DNA from: Helicoverpa zea
Taxonomy: Eukaryota > Arthropoda > Insecta > Lepidoptera > Noctuidae
Length of the DNA: 64,000 nt
Direction: 5' to 3'
NCBI RefSeq assembly: GCF_022581195.2
Contig: NC_061461.1
Location: forward strand, 6,510,001-6,574,000
Under the pieces are notes generated by a model. The model was not told the DNA's origin. It searched no databases and saw only the letters and a program-made list of their open reading frames with translations. Made by a program: the position numbers and the translations under genes. Of the stretch, positions 10,675 through 21,056 are shown piece by piece. Each line of letters opens with the position of its first letter. Positions within the stretch are counted from its first letter, which is position 1.

Positions 10675-11011
10675 TAAGCCGGGACTCCACCGAAATGTTT
10701 GCATTAGTTCACGAATAGGCAAAATGTACGTATCTGTGAGAGTCCACTTCATGTGTTCGTACTTGAAACCTGCAGTTTTGCCAAGATTTTCAGAATGTAC
10801 GCTCGCAATTTGTCATTTCTTGGTGGAGCCAGCAAATCAAAAGAAACATAAGTGTTGTATACTGTGCGTCACTACCGCACACCGGGAAATTTTCGCTCTT
10901 GCGGAGGACGTTTATATACCATATTTTGTGTCACACGTAAACAGGACGACAGTAAGTATCCACCGAAACACTTTCAAAGATCTGATGAACGAACAAATCA
11001 GACCTACCTGG

Positions 11012-11091
11012 GGCCAATCAGAGCTCTATGAAGCGATAATACGCTTTGGCTGGCCAATCAGAGCTCTATGAAGCGATAATACGCTTTGGCT
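11012..11091. repeat. Perfect 40-bp tandem duplication
   Basis: The 40-bp unit beginning GGCCAATCAGAGCTCTATGA occurs twice with no spacer (11012-11051 and 11052-11091) and no difference between copies. It contains a CCAAT box-like motif. It looks like a recent slippage or repair duplication in non-coding DNA. Confidence 0.9.
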
Positions 11092-11837
11092 CCTACTGTT
11101 ATTGTGGTTTCTGAAAATTTATTCACCTCATTCAACGATGAATGTAATTCTGATGGTACTATTAAGAACACTTGCTTAGCGCAGAAGCTGACGTTGGCAG
11201 GTCAACTCTTTTGACTTCTCGAATAGGATACCATTGGTTTTTGAGCAATGCACACCTGCAATGCATTCTGGATTAGGATAGGATATAGGTGGATAGGATT
11301 TGCAACAGAGAACAATTCTGTCTTTGTGATTAAATTACATCAAACGGAGTTTTATATAAAAGGTGTTTTTTTAGACTTGGCTCGGGTCTTACTGAGACTG
11401 TTCGTAATCGTGAACAATGTATTTGCGATCAGAAGTTGAAAGTAAGCATGTCTCTGGTATGCGGCGCGTAATTTGTACGTTTTCAGACGCATAATAAAGC
11501 ATTTTACGTGTGTATGGTATTAAATAGAGAAAGCTCCCATTTCTTATCTGCACTTTGTATCTGGGCTTGTTTTTAAAGCTACAGAATCCTACATTACCTA
11601 CCTCACGCTTAGCAGCGCTTGCGAGAGATAGATCCTCATTTCTTCTAGGATTAAGTTTACATATTTTGCATCAGAAAAAAAAATTAAGGTCTACTTAATA
11701 CTACTCACTCAAAGTAATTAGTAGTAAAATTTGTTTTAAGGCCAATTAGTGGAAGATAAGCTAAACTATGTTTATGAAAAAATCCTGATATGAACTCCAT
11801 CTGTAACTTTAAATGATAATTAATTGTTCCACTAAAG

Positions 11838-12526
11838 CAGTGGTTCTTAACCTTTTTGACATGAGGGACCACTTTAACTAAAGTTTGTCTTGCCGGGGAC
11901 CACCTCATCGGTTTACCTAAAATAGCACTCATTTCTTTATTATTAATCAAAAAAAAAAACTGAATTTTTTGGTAAGTTCTACTCGAAAGCAAAATAATGC
12001 AAATAAAGAAAATCTTGCCTATGTAGTTTCCAAATGCGCGAGCGAAGCGAGCGCGAAATTTTTATCGGACTTAAACCAAATATTACGTAAAATGTAGCCC
12101 AAACGTACTTAAGTTTTTGTTTGTTGACAAATGCAAAAATAAGGGCGTATAGTTTCTGAATACGCGAGCGAAGCGAGCGCGAAATTTTTATCGGACTTAA
12201 AACAAAAATTACGTAAAATTTAGCCCAAACGTACTTAACGTTTTGTTGGTTGACAAATGCAAAAACAAGGGCATATGGTTTCTGAATACGCGAGCGAAAC
12301 GAGCGCGAAATTTTAATAATTTTTTACGACTCACATCCAAAATTACGTAAAACTAGGTACGACACACCCGATATACGTCCATGCCAAAACCCCCGCTCGC
12401 AATTATAAGTCGATAAAAATTAAGTTAGATAACGTATCGAACCGTCGCGAAGCTAAGCTTCGCGGACCTCTTGGAATGCCTCCAGGGACCACCAGTGGTC
12501 CGCGGACCACCGGTTAAGAACCACTG
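11838..12526. mobile_element. hAT-type MITE with internal 126-bp repeats
   Basis: The termini are GCAGTGGTTCTTAACC-like inverted repeats (CAGTGGTTCTTAACC at the left; its inverse GGTTAAGAACCACTG at the right). The flanks carry an 8-bp target duplication, CACTAAAG, at 11830-11837 and 12527-12534. The 8-bp duplication and CAGTGGTTCT ends are diagnostic of hAT elements. There is no transposase. Inside are three units of about 126 bp, each starting with CGCGAGCGAAGCGAGCGCGA (12036, 12163, 12288) and continuing with an ATTACGTAAAA-containing spacer. Confidence 0.9.
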
Positions 12527-12534
12527 CACTAAAG

Positions 12535-13858
12535 TCATCATTTTTGACATAATGTTCAAAAAATAATTTAGATGGCACCGTTTTAAATTTGGCTGAGAAC
12601 TATTAATTTTCTTTTCATCAAGGTAATAATTATAGTTGGATTTTGATGTGGCACGGCAAACTGACAAACACTATTGAAATGTCTATCGAAAAATTACACT
12701 ACGTGTTAAAATATGGTGAATTACGGAAAATACACAACTCCATCTGTTGAAATAATAATCCTCTATAAAGAATGTGGTAATATTGTCATTTACCACCTCG
12801 CTCCTTTGACAAATTTGATGTATTTTATTTACCACAGATGGAGGTACTTTAACCTTGGCTAAACAAAATTTTCATTTTTTTTTCTTCCGAAGTTACTTAT
12901 AAAGGTGTGATTTTCTGTGTAAAGATTGATAATAATAGGCCGATCAACTAATATAAGTACAACATTCAAATGTACAGTTTTGACAAATAGATTGCGTGTC
13001 GTAATATTTTACATCATAAAATTAATCATATCTTTTGATAGAGTGAATCGATTTCGATGAAACAAAAACTAAGTAATACCCCAAGTTACGTAGAATTTTT
13101 GTATATAAGCATTGTCTGCATTTAATTCGTAGATTTTACGTGAATCGCGAACAAACAAACAGATAAACAGACAAACAGACAAAAATGATGGAAATGGGTT
13201 CTGTTAGTTATCCTTTAAAATGCTGGCTATTTTTTTTGTCAATTTCTTCAATGTACAAAAATTACTTTTCTACAGATTTATTATAAGTATAGAGTATAGA
13301 TTACGGAATGTAGTCACGATTACGGAAGACAGGTTCTTATATTATGTTATAGATTTTATTGTAGATCAATAAGTTGCGGTCCAAATAACACCTTAGTCTT
13401 CTATGAAGTTAATTACTCGTGGGATTTTGACAAAGATCCTCCCGATACTCAATAAGATCTTAGATCACTTTACAAGTTTTGAGTAGGTACCTATTTAAGT
13501 AGCGTGTGCGATCCACTTCGGCTACGTGACAACGAAAGGGTGCGTAACCCGATACGAACTCGTATTTTCCTCTTACTTCAACTTCAATACAATAAGATAA
13601 ACGCGATTGGTAATACGGGTTATCTAATAATCATAAACTTTACGTAGGTACCAGTGATGATAAATGAAACTTTTTTATTTCGTTAAATATTTTATTTCAG
13701 GTGTAGAAAATGCAAAAAATATTTGATTGTAAGCTGACGTCTATGTATGTACCTATCCCTTATGAGAATGTTTACTTGGGAAAGCCTCAATGAGTCAGTG
13801 TATTGGCATTAACCATTTCATGGTACTGAATGAATGAATATGTCAAACATCGCAGTAC
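12535..13858. other. Intergenic DNA, no gene recognised
   Basis: AT-rich sequence with 'AACAAACAAACAGATAAACAG'-type simple repeat near 13150-13185, probably the tail of a lepidopteran retroposon. No convincing exon was found. Confidence 0.4.
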
Positions 13859-14536
13859 CTATCCATATCTAGACATAAAATCTAAAGGTGGTCGTATTGA
13901 ATCAATGAAATCTTGTAAACACAAACAATTGACACTAGGTGTTTTCGTTGTTATTTCAATGTGGCCCTGATACTCTGAGTCCTGGAAAGTAACTCTTTCA
14001 GAGTGTCGTTTGCGATGGTTGCTCAATGACCCGACATTGTGTATATTGATGTCGCTCGTGTTGTCGCATTGATCACAAGTCAAGTTGAAATCTTCTGAAA
14101 ATGGTTTACTTTCTACTGACGTAGTTTTCTCTTGTAAGCAGGTTTCTTTCTCTGTTGATTTATCAGAGCTGAACATTGATGCCAACGTTTCCGATTCTTC
14201 GTCTTTAAGAACTTTGACAGTGCCGCCACGTAGCATATTAAAAGTCATGCAGCAAGAAGGGCAAACAGTATTGTTGAAGTTATTCTCTGGAATGTGCGAT
14301 TGTGCGTCAATTGGATATCGGTCAGCTTGCACTTCGATATCCTTGGTGTGTTTCAGCTTTTCGCACAACGGTCTACAGGAAATGTAATTACAACTTCTGC
14401 ATTGACAGTTCACATTAGCTAACTGTTCCTTCAACTTGCGAAGCTCTATAGGCTCTGTACAGTACTGAGGAGATAATATGGTCTGCCACATCATTTCCTG
14501 TATGCAGGTTGCTTGGTGCGCTTTTTTAAAACTCAT
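13859..14536 (-). CDS. Unrecognised Cys-rich protein, 225 aa
   Basis: A single uninterrupted frame runs from ATG (14536) to TAG (13859). No family was recognised. It has paired cysteines at several places (CQCRSC ~46-51, CPSCC ~93-97, CDQCD ~154-158, CLCLQ ~205-209) and a basic stretch NHRKRHSERVTF near residue 175, which suggest metal binding or disulphides. There is no signal peptide or membrane segment. Length, a true ATG and non-repetitive composition favour a gene, and no transposon hallmarks are seen. It could be an intronless gene, a retrocopy or one exon of a longer gene. A small Cys/Lys-rich gene of similar flavour lies at 16382-17294 in the opposite direction. Confidence 0.5.
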   Translation of the reverse strand: MSFKKAHQATCIQEMMWQTILSPQYCTEPIELRKLKEQLANVNCQCRSCNYISCRPLCEKLKHTKDIEVQADRYPIDAQSHIPENNFNNTVCPSCCMTFNMLRGGTVKVLKDEESETLASMFSSDKSTEKETCLQEKTTSVESKPFSEDFNLTCDQCDNTSDINIHNVGSLSNHRKRHSERVTFQDSEYQGHIEITTKTPSVNCLCLQDFIDSIRPPLDFMSRYG

Positions 14537-14984
14537 ATGGTGAAATGCCAGTACACGGATTCATCTTAATTTAATTGCAACTTATCAATTCATTATTACC
14601 AATTGAGCCAAATGTCGAACATCTGATGTGGCTTTTGTAGCCACTACAATTTCGCCAACTTTAAGATCACATTTCGTTTAAATATTGTTATAACAGCTAT
14701 CAAGCTGACTTTTAACGACGTCTATTACAATTGTTTGTTAATGTCAGTGCGACAACTGAAACTCAACTTTACAAAACACAGAAGTGATGGGGCCATGCGG
14801 CCATGCAAGAACTTTGTTCCAAACTTCTTGGAGTCGTGGGCTCATGGAAGTCTCACTGTTGTACTCGCTTAAAATAACACTGAGCAAAAAAACAAATGCA
14901 AAAAACTGTTATCTACTTATACATTTTTTAAAATCAGTTTATAACACTTCTTAGAAGTCAAGTAAAAAATATAGGTAGGTAGTC

Positions 14985-15366
14985 GAATTGAGGATTTCCT
15001 CTATGATGTCCTCCTAGCCGATTATCGGCTACGGCGGCTGTTCTCAAGGAAGGAGATTAGGAGATTAGCCAACTGCGCAGGACATAATTATAGTGCACAA
15101 GCATTTACGCAGACACAGGTGCACTCACTATTTCTTCTCCGTCATAACCCGATGGGACGGTAATCCGAAACGACCGGAGAGAGATAAGGCGCAGGACCGA
15201 CATTTACATGCTCTCCGATGCATGGGTGTATCAATCACAACTTCCAGGCTCCGGGCTGCTTTGCGAGTCTTCTAAAACCCACAAAGCGATTTCGGCCTGA
15301 TTCGGGAATCGAACCCGAGACCTCGTGCTCAGCCGCGCTTGCAACAGCTAGACCAACGAGACAAAC
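14985..15366 (-). repeat. tRNA-derived SINE
   Basis: On the minus strand the element begins near 15366 with a tRNA-like head. It has an A box-like TGGTCTAGCTG and a clear B box GGTTCGATTCC about 45 bp later. The body follows with 'GTCGTTTCGGATTACCGTCC' and 'GATAATCGGCTAGGAGGACA'. It is a pol III retroposon, not a tRNA gene: the head lacks a foldable acceptor stem and continues into non-tRNA sequence. Confidence 0.7.
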
Positions 15367-15599
15367 TAAACTAAGTATTGGTCCCTCGTTTTCTCGAAGA
15401 CACCTCGATGGTATTTCTCATAGTGTTGCTGGCCGCTGGCATAAAATTTCTGTTTATGGTTTTAAAACGGTCTAGAAATAGTTTTTTTTTTCTATATGGT
15501 TCTACGGGTTCTCTGGTCTTTGCCATTTTGGACCTGTCACAAAGTTCAGCAAAGTCTGCCATTTTCTGTAAAATCAAGAAATATGTATTTCACCAATGC

Positions 15600-16381
15600 C
15601 ATGATAATAGATTAAAATAAAGAATGTCGAAATATCACCAAGGCTGCACCGATTCCTGCGCATATAGGACGAAAACGAAAGAAAGGGATGTTGATACGAC
15701 TCTGACGTCTAACGTGGGTAACCATATGAAATATCTTTAAATATTCAGTCTTGGTAAATAAAACTTAGAAAATATTAAAATTTTAGCCATTCTGCGATTG
15801 CCATAATTGTGCATGCAGTGAATGTCCAGACATTTTGGGAATGCTGGCTATTACTGTAACGGAAACAACGTGTGTGTTTGGTACAACAACCCCTAAAATA
15901 AGCGAAGAAGAGACGTACCGGTGCACCTCCATTCATAAAACCGCCGCCTGCATTCCAAAGCCAAGCAACCCTAATAAGAAAGAAAAAAAATGAAAGTGTT
16001 ATTGATTCGTGAGAACAGCAACCCACAACCGACGAGTAAGATCGAATACAGAATTATAGCAGGTGAAATGATCGCGCGATCCTATGTTGGATCAGGAGGA
16101 AAATCTAGATTTATATGTGAATCAGACGTAGACATGTACTTGTGTACATGTATATACTAAGATACATTATCAGTCCACAGCACTAAAAAGTACACGGAAT
16201 CAACGACTTTATTAGAACTCTCTAAAAGTTATGTATGTTGATTCATAGAAGCGGTCAAAACAGCCTCTAGAACTTCCCAGTTCATCTGAATTATAACTTC
16301 GTAAAGAAACTGCTGATATCAGATATACCTACCTACACTAAAACCCGAAACCTATTCATTTCAACATTCGAAATTACAAAT
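15600..16381. other. Intergenic DNA upstream of the small gene at 16382
   Basis: No exon, RNA gene or clear transposon end was recognised. It is the likely promoter side of the plus-strand gene that starts at 16382. Confidence 0.35.
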
Positions 16382-17294
16382 ATGTCAAAATTGCATTTGA
16401 ATTGCGCAAACTGCAAACCGGAGGAAAAACAAAGCAAGGTACAAAATATATTTTTTTTGTTTGTTAGGTACCTATATCTTACACACTATGCTTATAACTT
16501 AGGTACCTAGTGGTTTTCTAGTGAGTAAAACACAAACCATTCAAGCGTTGGGTTCGATTCTAGGTCAGGCAAGTACCTACCAATGCAACTTTTATAACAT
16601 TGTGTACTTTCTAAGTAGAGTTATAGTATATCGTGGACACCAACAATAAAAGATTTTTTTTAATTATCTCAGTCGGGCCCGACCCCATAAGGGGGTACAA
16701 ACTAGCAAACAAAATTTCATCTTATAATATTAGATTAGATTGTGAATTGTAATAATTTTTGAGCATTATCTTTGAACGCTGTAAAGCTGAAAATCTGAAA
16801 AACTAGTAACACTAGCAGATATTTTGTTGTTTTTTTTTTAAGATTTGATTGACGCTGCTTTAAGTTTAATCACTGGTTGGTAAGTCGTTAGCAAGGCATT
16901 TTCTAGCCGTACCTGGCCGAGGCGACGATTTTTATTTTTATTTTTAGGATCAGGTTATGAAGTACCTCTTTTGATCTGTTCGCAGCAACCTGAAACAACT
17001 CCATGTAAGCATTGTCCGATAGAACCAGACCTGGAAACAGCCCGAACGTGTAAATGTGAAGCAACTGCGCGCGCCCTAAGCGATGATGTGCCCAGGTTTC
17101 TGGGTTTGAAAAACATACGCGATACAGTGCTGAGAGACCAGGAAAACGAAATTGTGCTCAGTCCAAGCGTGCTTAAACAGCGCAAAGACTCGAAGAAGAC
17201 CAAAGACCTCAAGGAGACGAAAGAGCTCAAAAACCCCAAAGAGCCCAAAGCTCCTAAAGAGCCCAAAGACCCCAAATTCTGCAAACATCCATAA
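16382..17294 (+). CDS. Unrecognised small Cys/Lys-rich protein, 121 aa
   Basis: Two exons are proposed: 16382-16438 (19 codons, donor CAAG|GTACAA) and 16986-17294 (acceptor CTGTTCGCAG|CAA), in phase 0, giving 121 residues. The N-terminal part has spaced cysteine pairs (CANCKPEE, PCKHC, TCKC), suggestive of a small metal-binding fold. The C-terminal third is a lysine-rich proline-containing array built on K-E/D-P/L-K (for example KEPKAPKEPKDPK). There is no signal peptide. The array makes the reverse strand open too, which is a shadow. A SINE head fragment (about 16515-16600) lies in the intron. No family was recognised; the gene model is plausible but rests only on splice borders and frame. 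Confidence 0.45.
16515..16680 (+). repeat. SINE head fragment
   Basis: 'GGGTTCGATTCTAGGTCAGG' is a diverged B box of the same tRNA-derived SINE family as 47335-47706, followed by 'CAAGTACCTACCAATGCAACTT'-like body. Only the 5' part is present. Confidence 0.55.
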
Positions 17295-17421
17295 ACCCTA
17301 CCAGAAAATACAGAAATCTCAAACCCAGTGAAAGATGGTGGAAACACAGGCAGTGAAAAAATGCAGCCTGATATAGCAAAGTCCAAATAAAAAATACCAA
17401 CATCTTTTACGTTCTTTTATT

Positions 17422-17700
17422 ATGATGAAAATGTTAAATAATTACACAAAATATATAAAAGATATTTATAAAGACATCGTCTTTTGGTGTAAAGTATTTT
17501 TTAGAGGCAGATCCTTTTGGTATCGAGTGTTCAAACGATTAAAACGTAACAGGTTCGACGTTCGTTGGTTACGACTCTTCAAAACGGTAAACGATAACAG
17601 AAATAATGCTGAATGGTTTATCTATTTAATCATTATACTTTTTTTATCGGCTGTTACTTACAGTTTGTACAGATATACTTCATCAAACAGTGTTCGATAA
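17422..17700 (+). CDS. Unrecognised 92-aa protein with C-terminal membrane anchor
   Basis: The frame runs from ATGATGAAAATG at 17422 to TAA at 17700. The N-terminal two thirds are very basic and aromatic (repeated F/W-x-x-V-F-K/R, as in WYRVFKRLKRNRF). Residues about 67-84 are a hydrophobic helix (FIYLIIILFLSAVTYSLY) followed by a short polar tail, a tail-anchored layout. It follows the 16382-17294 gene by 127 bp on the same strand and could be a separate gene or a further exon of it. The FNTA gene converges on it from the other strand, its stop lying 66 bp downstream. No family was recognised. Confidence 0.4.
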   Translation: MMKMLNNYTKYIKDIYKDIVFWCKVFFRGRSFWYRVFKRLKRNRFDVRWLRLFKTVNDNRNNAEWFIYLIIILFLSAVTYSLYRYTSSNSVR

Positions 17701-17765
17701 AATAATACCACAGATTAAATTCATTGTAATATTTAACATAAAACATAAGCTTTTCCTTATTAAAA

Positions 17766-20493
17766 TCATTCGTCAACGGTTTTCTCCTTATCTTTATTGC
17801 TTTCTTCCTGTTGAATCTTTTTGAATTTTTCAGCCATGTAATTCCAATATTTGCTACGAATTTTGTCGTATTTCCCCGCCAGCGCTTGACAAAGTTCTAT
17901 GGCTCTAGTCGCATTATGTAAACAGCTGGTCTCCTCTTTTTTGATGGCTTCATTACAAATATCTATGAGGAATGCTAGCAAGTATGGAGAACGACACTTA
18001 TTCTTGTAAAGTTCTTCACAGAACGAAGTGACGACGCCATTCCCGCTTACACCTTCACCTCTTTTGTCATGTATTAATACACCTCTAAGATAATTCCACG
18101 CACTTTCATTGTTTTTAATAAATTTAATTTTCTCCAATGCATAGCAAATTTCTTTCTGTACATTCAGGTCTGACCAGCCTAAGTAATTATTCATGACAAA
18201 GTACCTTTGGTTCCATGCGGAATTGTTACGCACGTCATCTGTGATAAGGTGATCAACAAAGTCCATTTCCTTTTCATAGAGCCTGTGAAAAATAACATCA
18301 TAATAAATCACCTTGCTAAGACAATATTTAACTCTTTTTACAACCTCTAAAATTATGGACTGGAAAGGCACTAACATTTAGGGTTCTCTCGGTTCCAAGC
18401 ATTTGAGGCTTTTGCGTGATTATTTATATAAAGTGGTGTTCATGGTGATCATAACTCACCAAACTGTAGTAACTCCAAATTGTCATGGCCATAAGAAACA
18501 TGCAATATGAAAACAGCCTAAGCTGACAGTATTTAGTCAAGATGTTGATCAATATATTGATTTCATGATGATGTAATTTCAAAAATGCAAATTATCAAGT
18601 CAAGCTAGCACAGCACTCGTTGGCTGTTCATAATTCAATATTTAAATAACAAACCAAATATCTAAATAAACAGGCAAAGTTTTTATAAAGTATAGTAGAT
18701 ATTTACCCAAAAGTTTTGATGGCCCATTGTCTGTGCTGCCATGCATGATAGTTTTTAGGGTCTTGCATCAGAGCGTCTCTAGTTAACTCTAGCTCCTGTG
18801 AGGGATCTTGCAGCCACTCTACAAGGACTCTCCGGTGATGCCAAACCTGTGGGCACAATGTTAAGGTTTTAATTTTTCTATTGAGAAGAAAATAAGGCAA
18901 ATACGTGAAACTGTTTTGGATAATGTGTAATTTATATTGCTTGTGTTGTTTTTGTATAGTACGTGTTCGTTTCCCAAATAAAATAAATAAAACCTGTTCA
19001 ACAAGGAAAATACTATTTTGTGTTGTTTTTTTTTTTCTCAGCTTTAACAAGTTTTTTCATAACATAAACAATTTTGTTTAGTACAAAACCTTATTATTTA
19101 TCTATTAAAGTTGATGATTCATACCTGATAGTTTTTGGGTGAGTTTTTAATGACAACTTCTACATAATCTAACTCTTGTCTTAAGTCAGTCCCCAAAGCT
19201 TTCAGCAGATCTCTCCTGTAATAAATTAAACAAATTATATGATTAAATATTTATTCATCTAGCTAGATCAACAAATAAATAGATAGTGACCAAATGGTTC
19301 ACTGATAAGCTATTGAACTACGTGTTTTTATTTAAGATTTCAAGAGAATATGTAATTAGTAGATTGTGCAAGGTTTTGTCAGTAATCATTAGGTATATCT
19401 TGTGTCTTATTAAATTGGCAAACCCTGACATATATGCAATATGTTTCTTAGGCCTTTATAAGTCCTTGTCGTGTCCAATTTATAGGACAGGTGCTTTTAA
19501 TAGTTCTTTGAAGAGATCATATTCTTGTTTATTAGAAGTAAAAATTATACTATCAAACTAAATATTCTATTAGGCAATCAACATAATCAAAACTGATTTA
19601 ATATGGCATTATCTGCTGACACAGCATGACAATTGAAAACAAATTATGATAAGCCCATTTTCAGCCATATAAAGGCTTACATACACACTCAAAAATGAAA
19701 TTTTACATCTCATAAACATATTTATTTTTAACCCAGATCATCATATATCACCTTTACAATGCAAAACAATAGGCGTATAACAAGATGTTATTTTTGATCT
19801 AATTGGTATCATTGGCAGTCATCCAGTCATTATAAATTTACAGGTTCATTATAGTGTTTAGCTGATAAATATATTCCTGCCAGTGCTAATGAAGACAGGC
19901 ATTATCTTTATGTTATTTTAAACCCACCTGTATTGCCACACTGTGTAGTTAGCTGGATTTAGTTCCACAGCATCTTTAGTAAGATGTAAAGCTCGTTCAG
20001 ACCTCTCATTGTTTTTAAGTACAGCTCGGAAGTAATCATACACATCCACAACTGGAATTAAAAATGCATTTAGTTAGAGACTTTTGAACATTTATCAAGG
20101 GAACATATATTCAGTAATAGTTTTTTTGGTGATGGAACTTCTCAAAAGTTATACCAAGTGAAATATAGCAGTCAAAGGGTCATTCTAGGGTCATCAGCAT
20201 GATATTGGAAAACATAATCAAGTTATGGAAATGAATGCATTGAGCTTTAATGACTTAGTGTCCTTTCTAAACTGAAGGTTAAAATTTAATGATGTAATTA
20301 AATATAGGAATATTAACTCAATTTTAAGAACAAACTGTAGAACCGTAGTTACCGTATACGTACATTTCTCAGAATGAGCAATGACAACGACTAGGTTAGG
20401 ACCTTCATCCTCCGGCACGGGAGTCACGTCGCTCCATTCTGGGCGATCCTTGTAGTACGTCCACGCAACGTCGCTGTCCCCGCTATCAGACAT
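17766..20493 (-). CDS. FNTA: Protein farnesyl/geranylgeranyltransferase type-1 subunit alpha
   Basis: Five exons on the minus strand, 20364-20493, 19928-20051, 19125-19215, 18707-18846 and 17766-18282, all with GT..AG borders and closing phase, encode 333 residues, close to the length of insect orthologues. The alpha subunit pairs with a farnesyltransferase or geranylgeranyltransferase-I beta subunit in the cytosol and helps transfer the isoprenoid to CaaX proteins such as Ras and Rho. Successive PPTA repeats are visible: ALHLTKDAVELNPANYTVWQ, KNSPKNYQVWHHRRVLVEWL, DPKNYHAWQHRQW, NNSAWNQRYFV and NNESAWNYLRG. The conserved FRAVLKNNERS region is in exon 2. The ATG at 20493 (MSDSGDSD) is used; an upstream in-frame GTG is not needed. 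The gene looks intact. Confidence 0.95.
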
Positions 20494-20872
20494 ACTCACT
20501 ACGATTCAAGACTACAACTAAACCTGCCAGACAATTTACACAAGTACAATGTGAATGTTTACGACCACTATCACTCACTCACTGGCTATAAAGATAATAC
20601 ATGTGCACACAGGAGTAACGCGACGTGAACAAACAAGCGCAGGTATCTAGGCCGAAGGTATTACTGACTTAAAAGTAGGTAAGTCCCGTATCTTTATTTA
20701 TACACAAGTAATTTTTGTTTTATTTATTCAGATTCCACTTGGCAAATGAAAAATGGCAACTAGAACTACGTCAACAAAACTGACAATCGCCTGCTGCTGC
20801 CACAGAACTGCAAAGGATCCCTTGACATTTGTGACGTTAATTTGACGTATCAAATGTGACTGAGTGCTGAAA
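20494..20872 (-). promoter_or_regulatory. FNTA upstream region
   Basis: This is the non-coding stretch between the FNTA start codon and the LINE target duplication at 20873. No TATA box was recognised, as is usual for housekeeping genes. The 13-kb transposon nest begins about 390 bp from the start codon, so any older distal promoter elements now lie beyond 34.2 kb. Confidence 0.4.
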
Positions 20873-21056
20873 TACCTTTACTCTTTTTTTTTTTTTTTTT
20901 TTTTTTTTAATCTTCTTTATTAAGGGATTTTTGTACACAATAAGCGACGATGTCAATCCCATCGTACTTCTATAAACATATGGACTTACTTTCTAAACTA
21001 ATAAGAAACCTAAATAACACAAAAATTTAAGCTCCAAATATTTGTTAACTAAATTA

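Noticed and set aside
10351..10677. 108-aa Arg/Ala-rich open frame
   Set aside because: It lies across the GC-rich inverted repeat; composition and palindromy explain the lack of stops.
16955..17386. 143-aa open frame on the minus strand (FGSLGALGSLG repeats)
   Set aside because: It is the reverse shadow of the K-E-P-K codon array of the plus-strand gene, which has a cleaner splice model.
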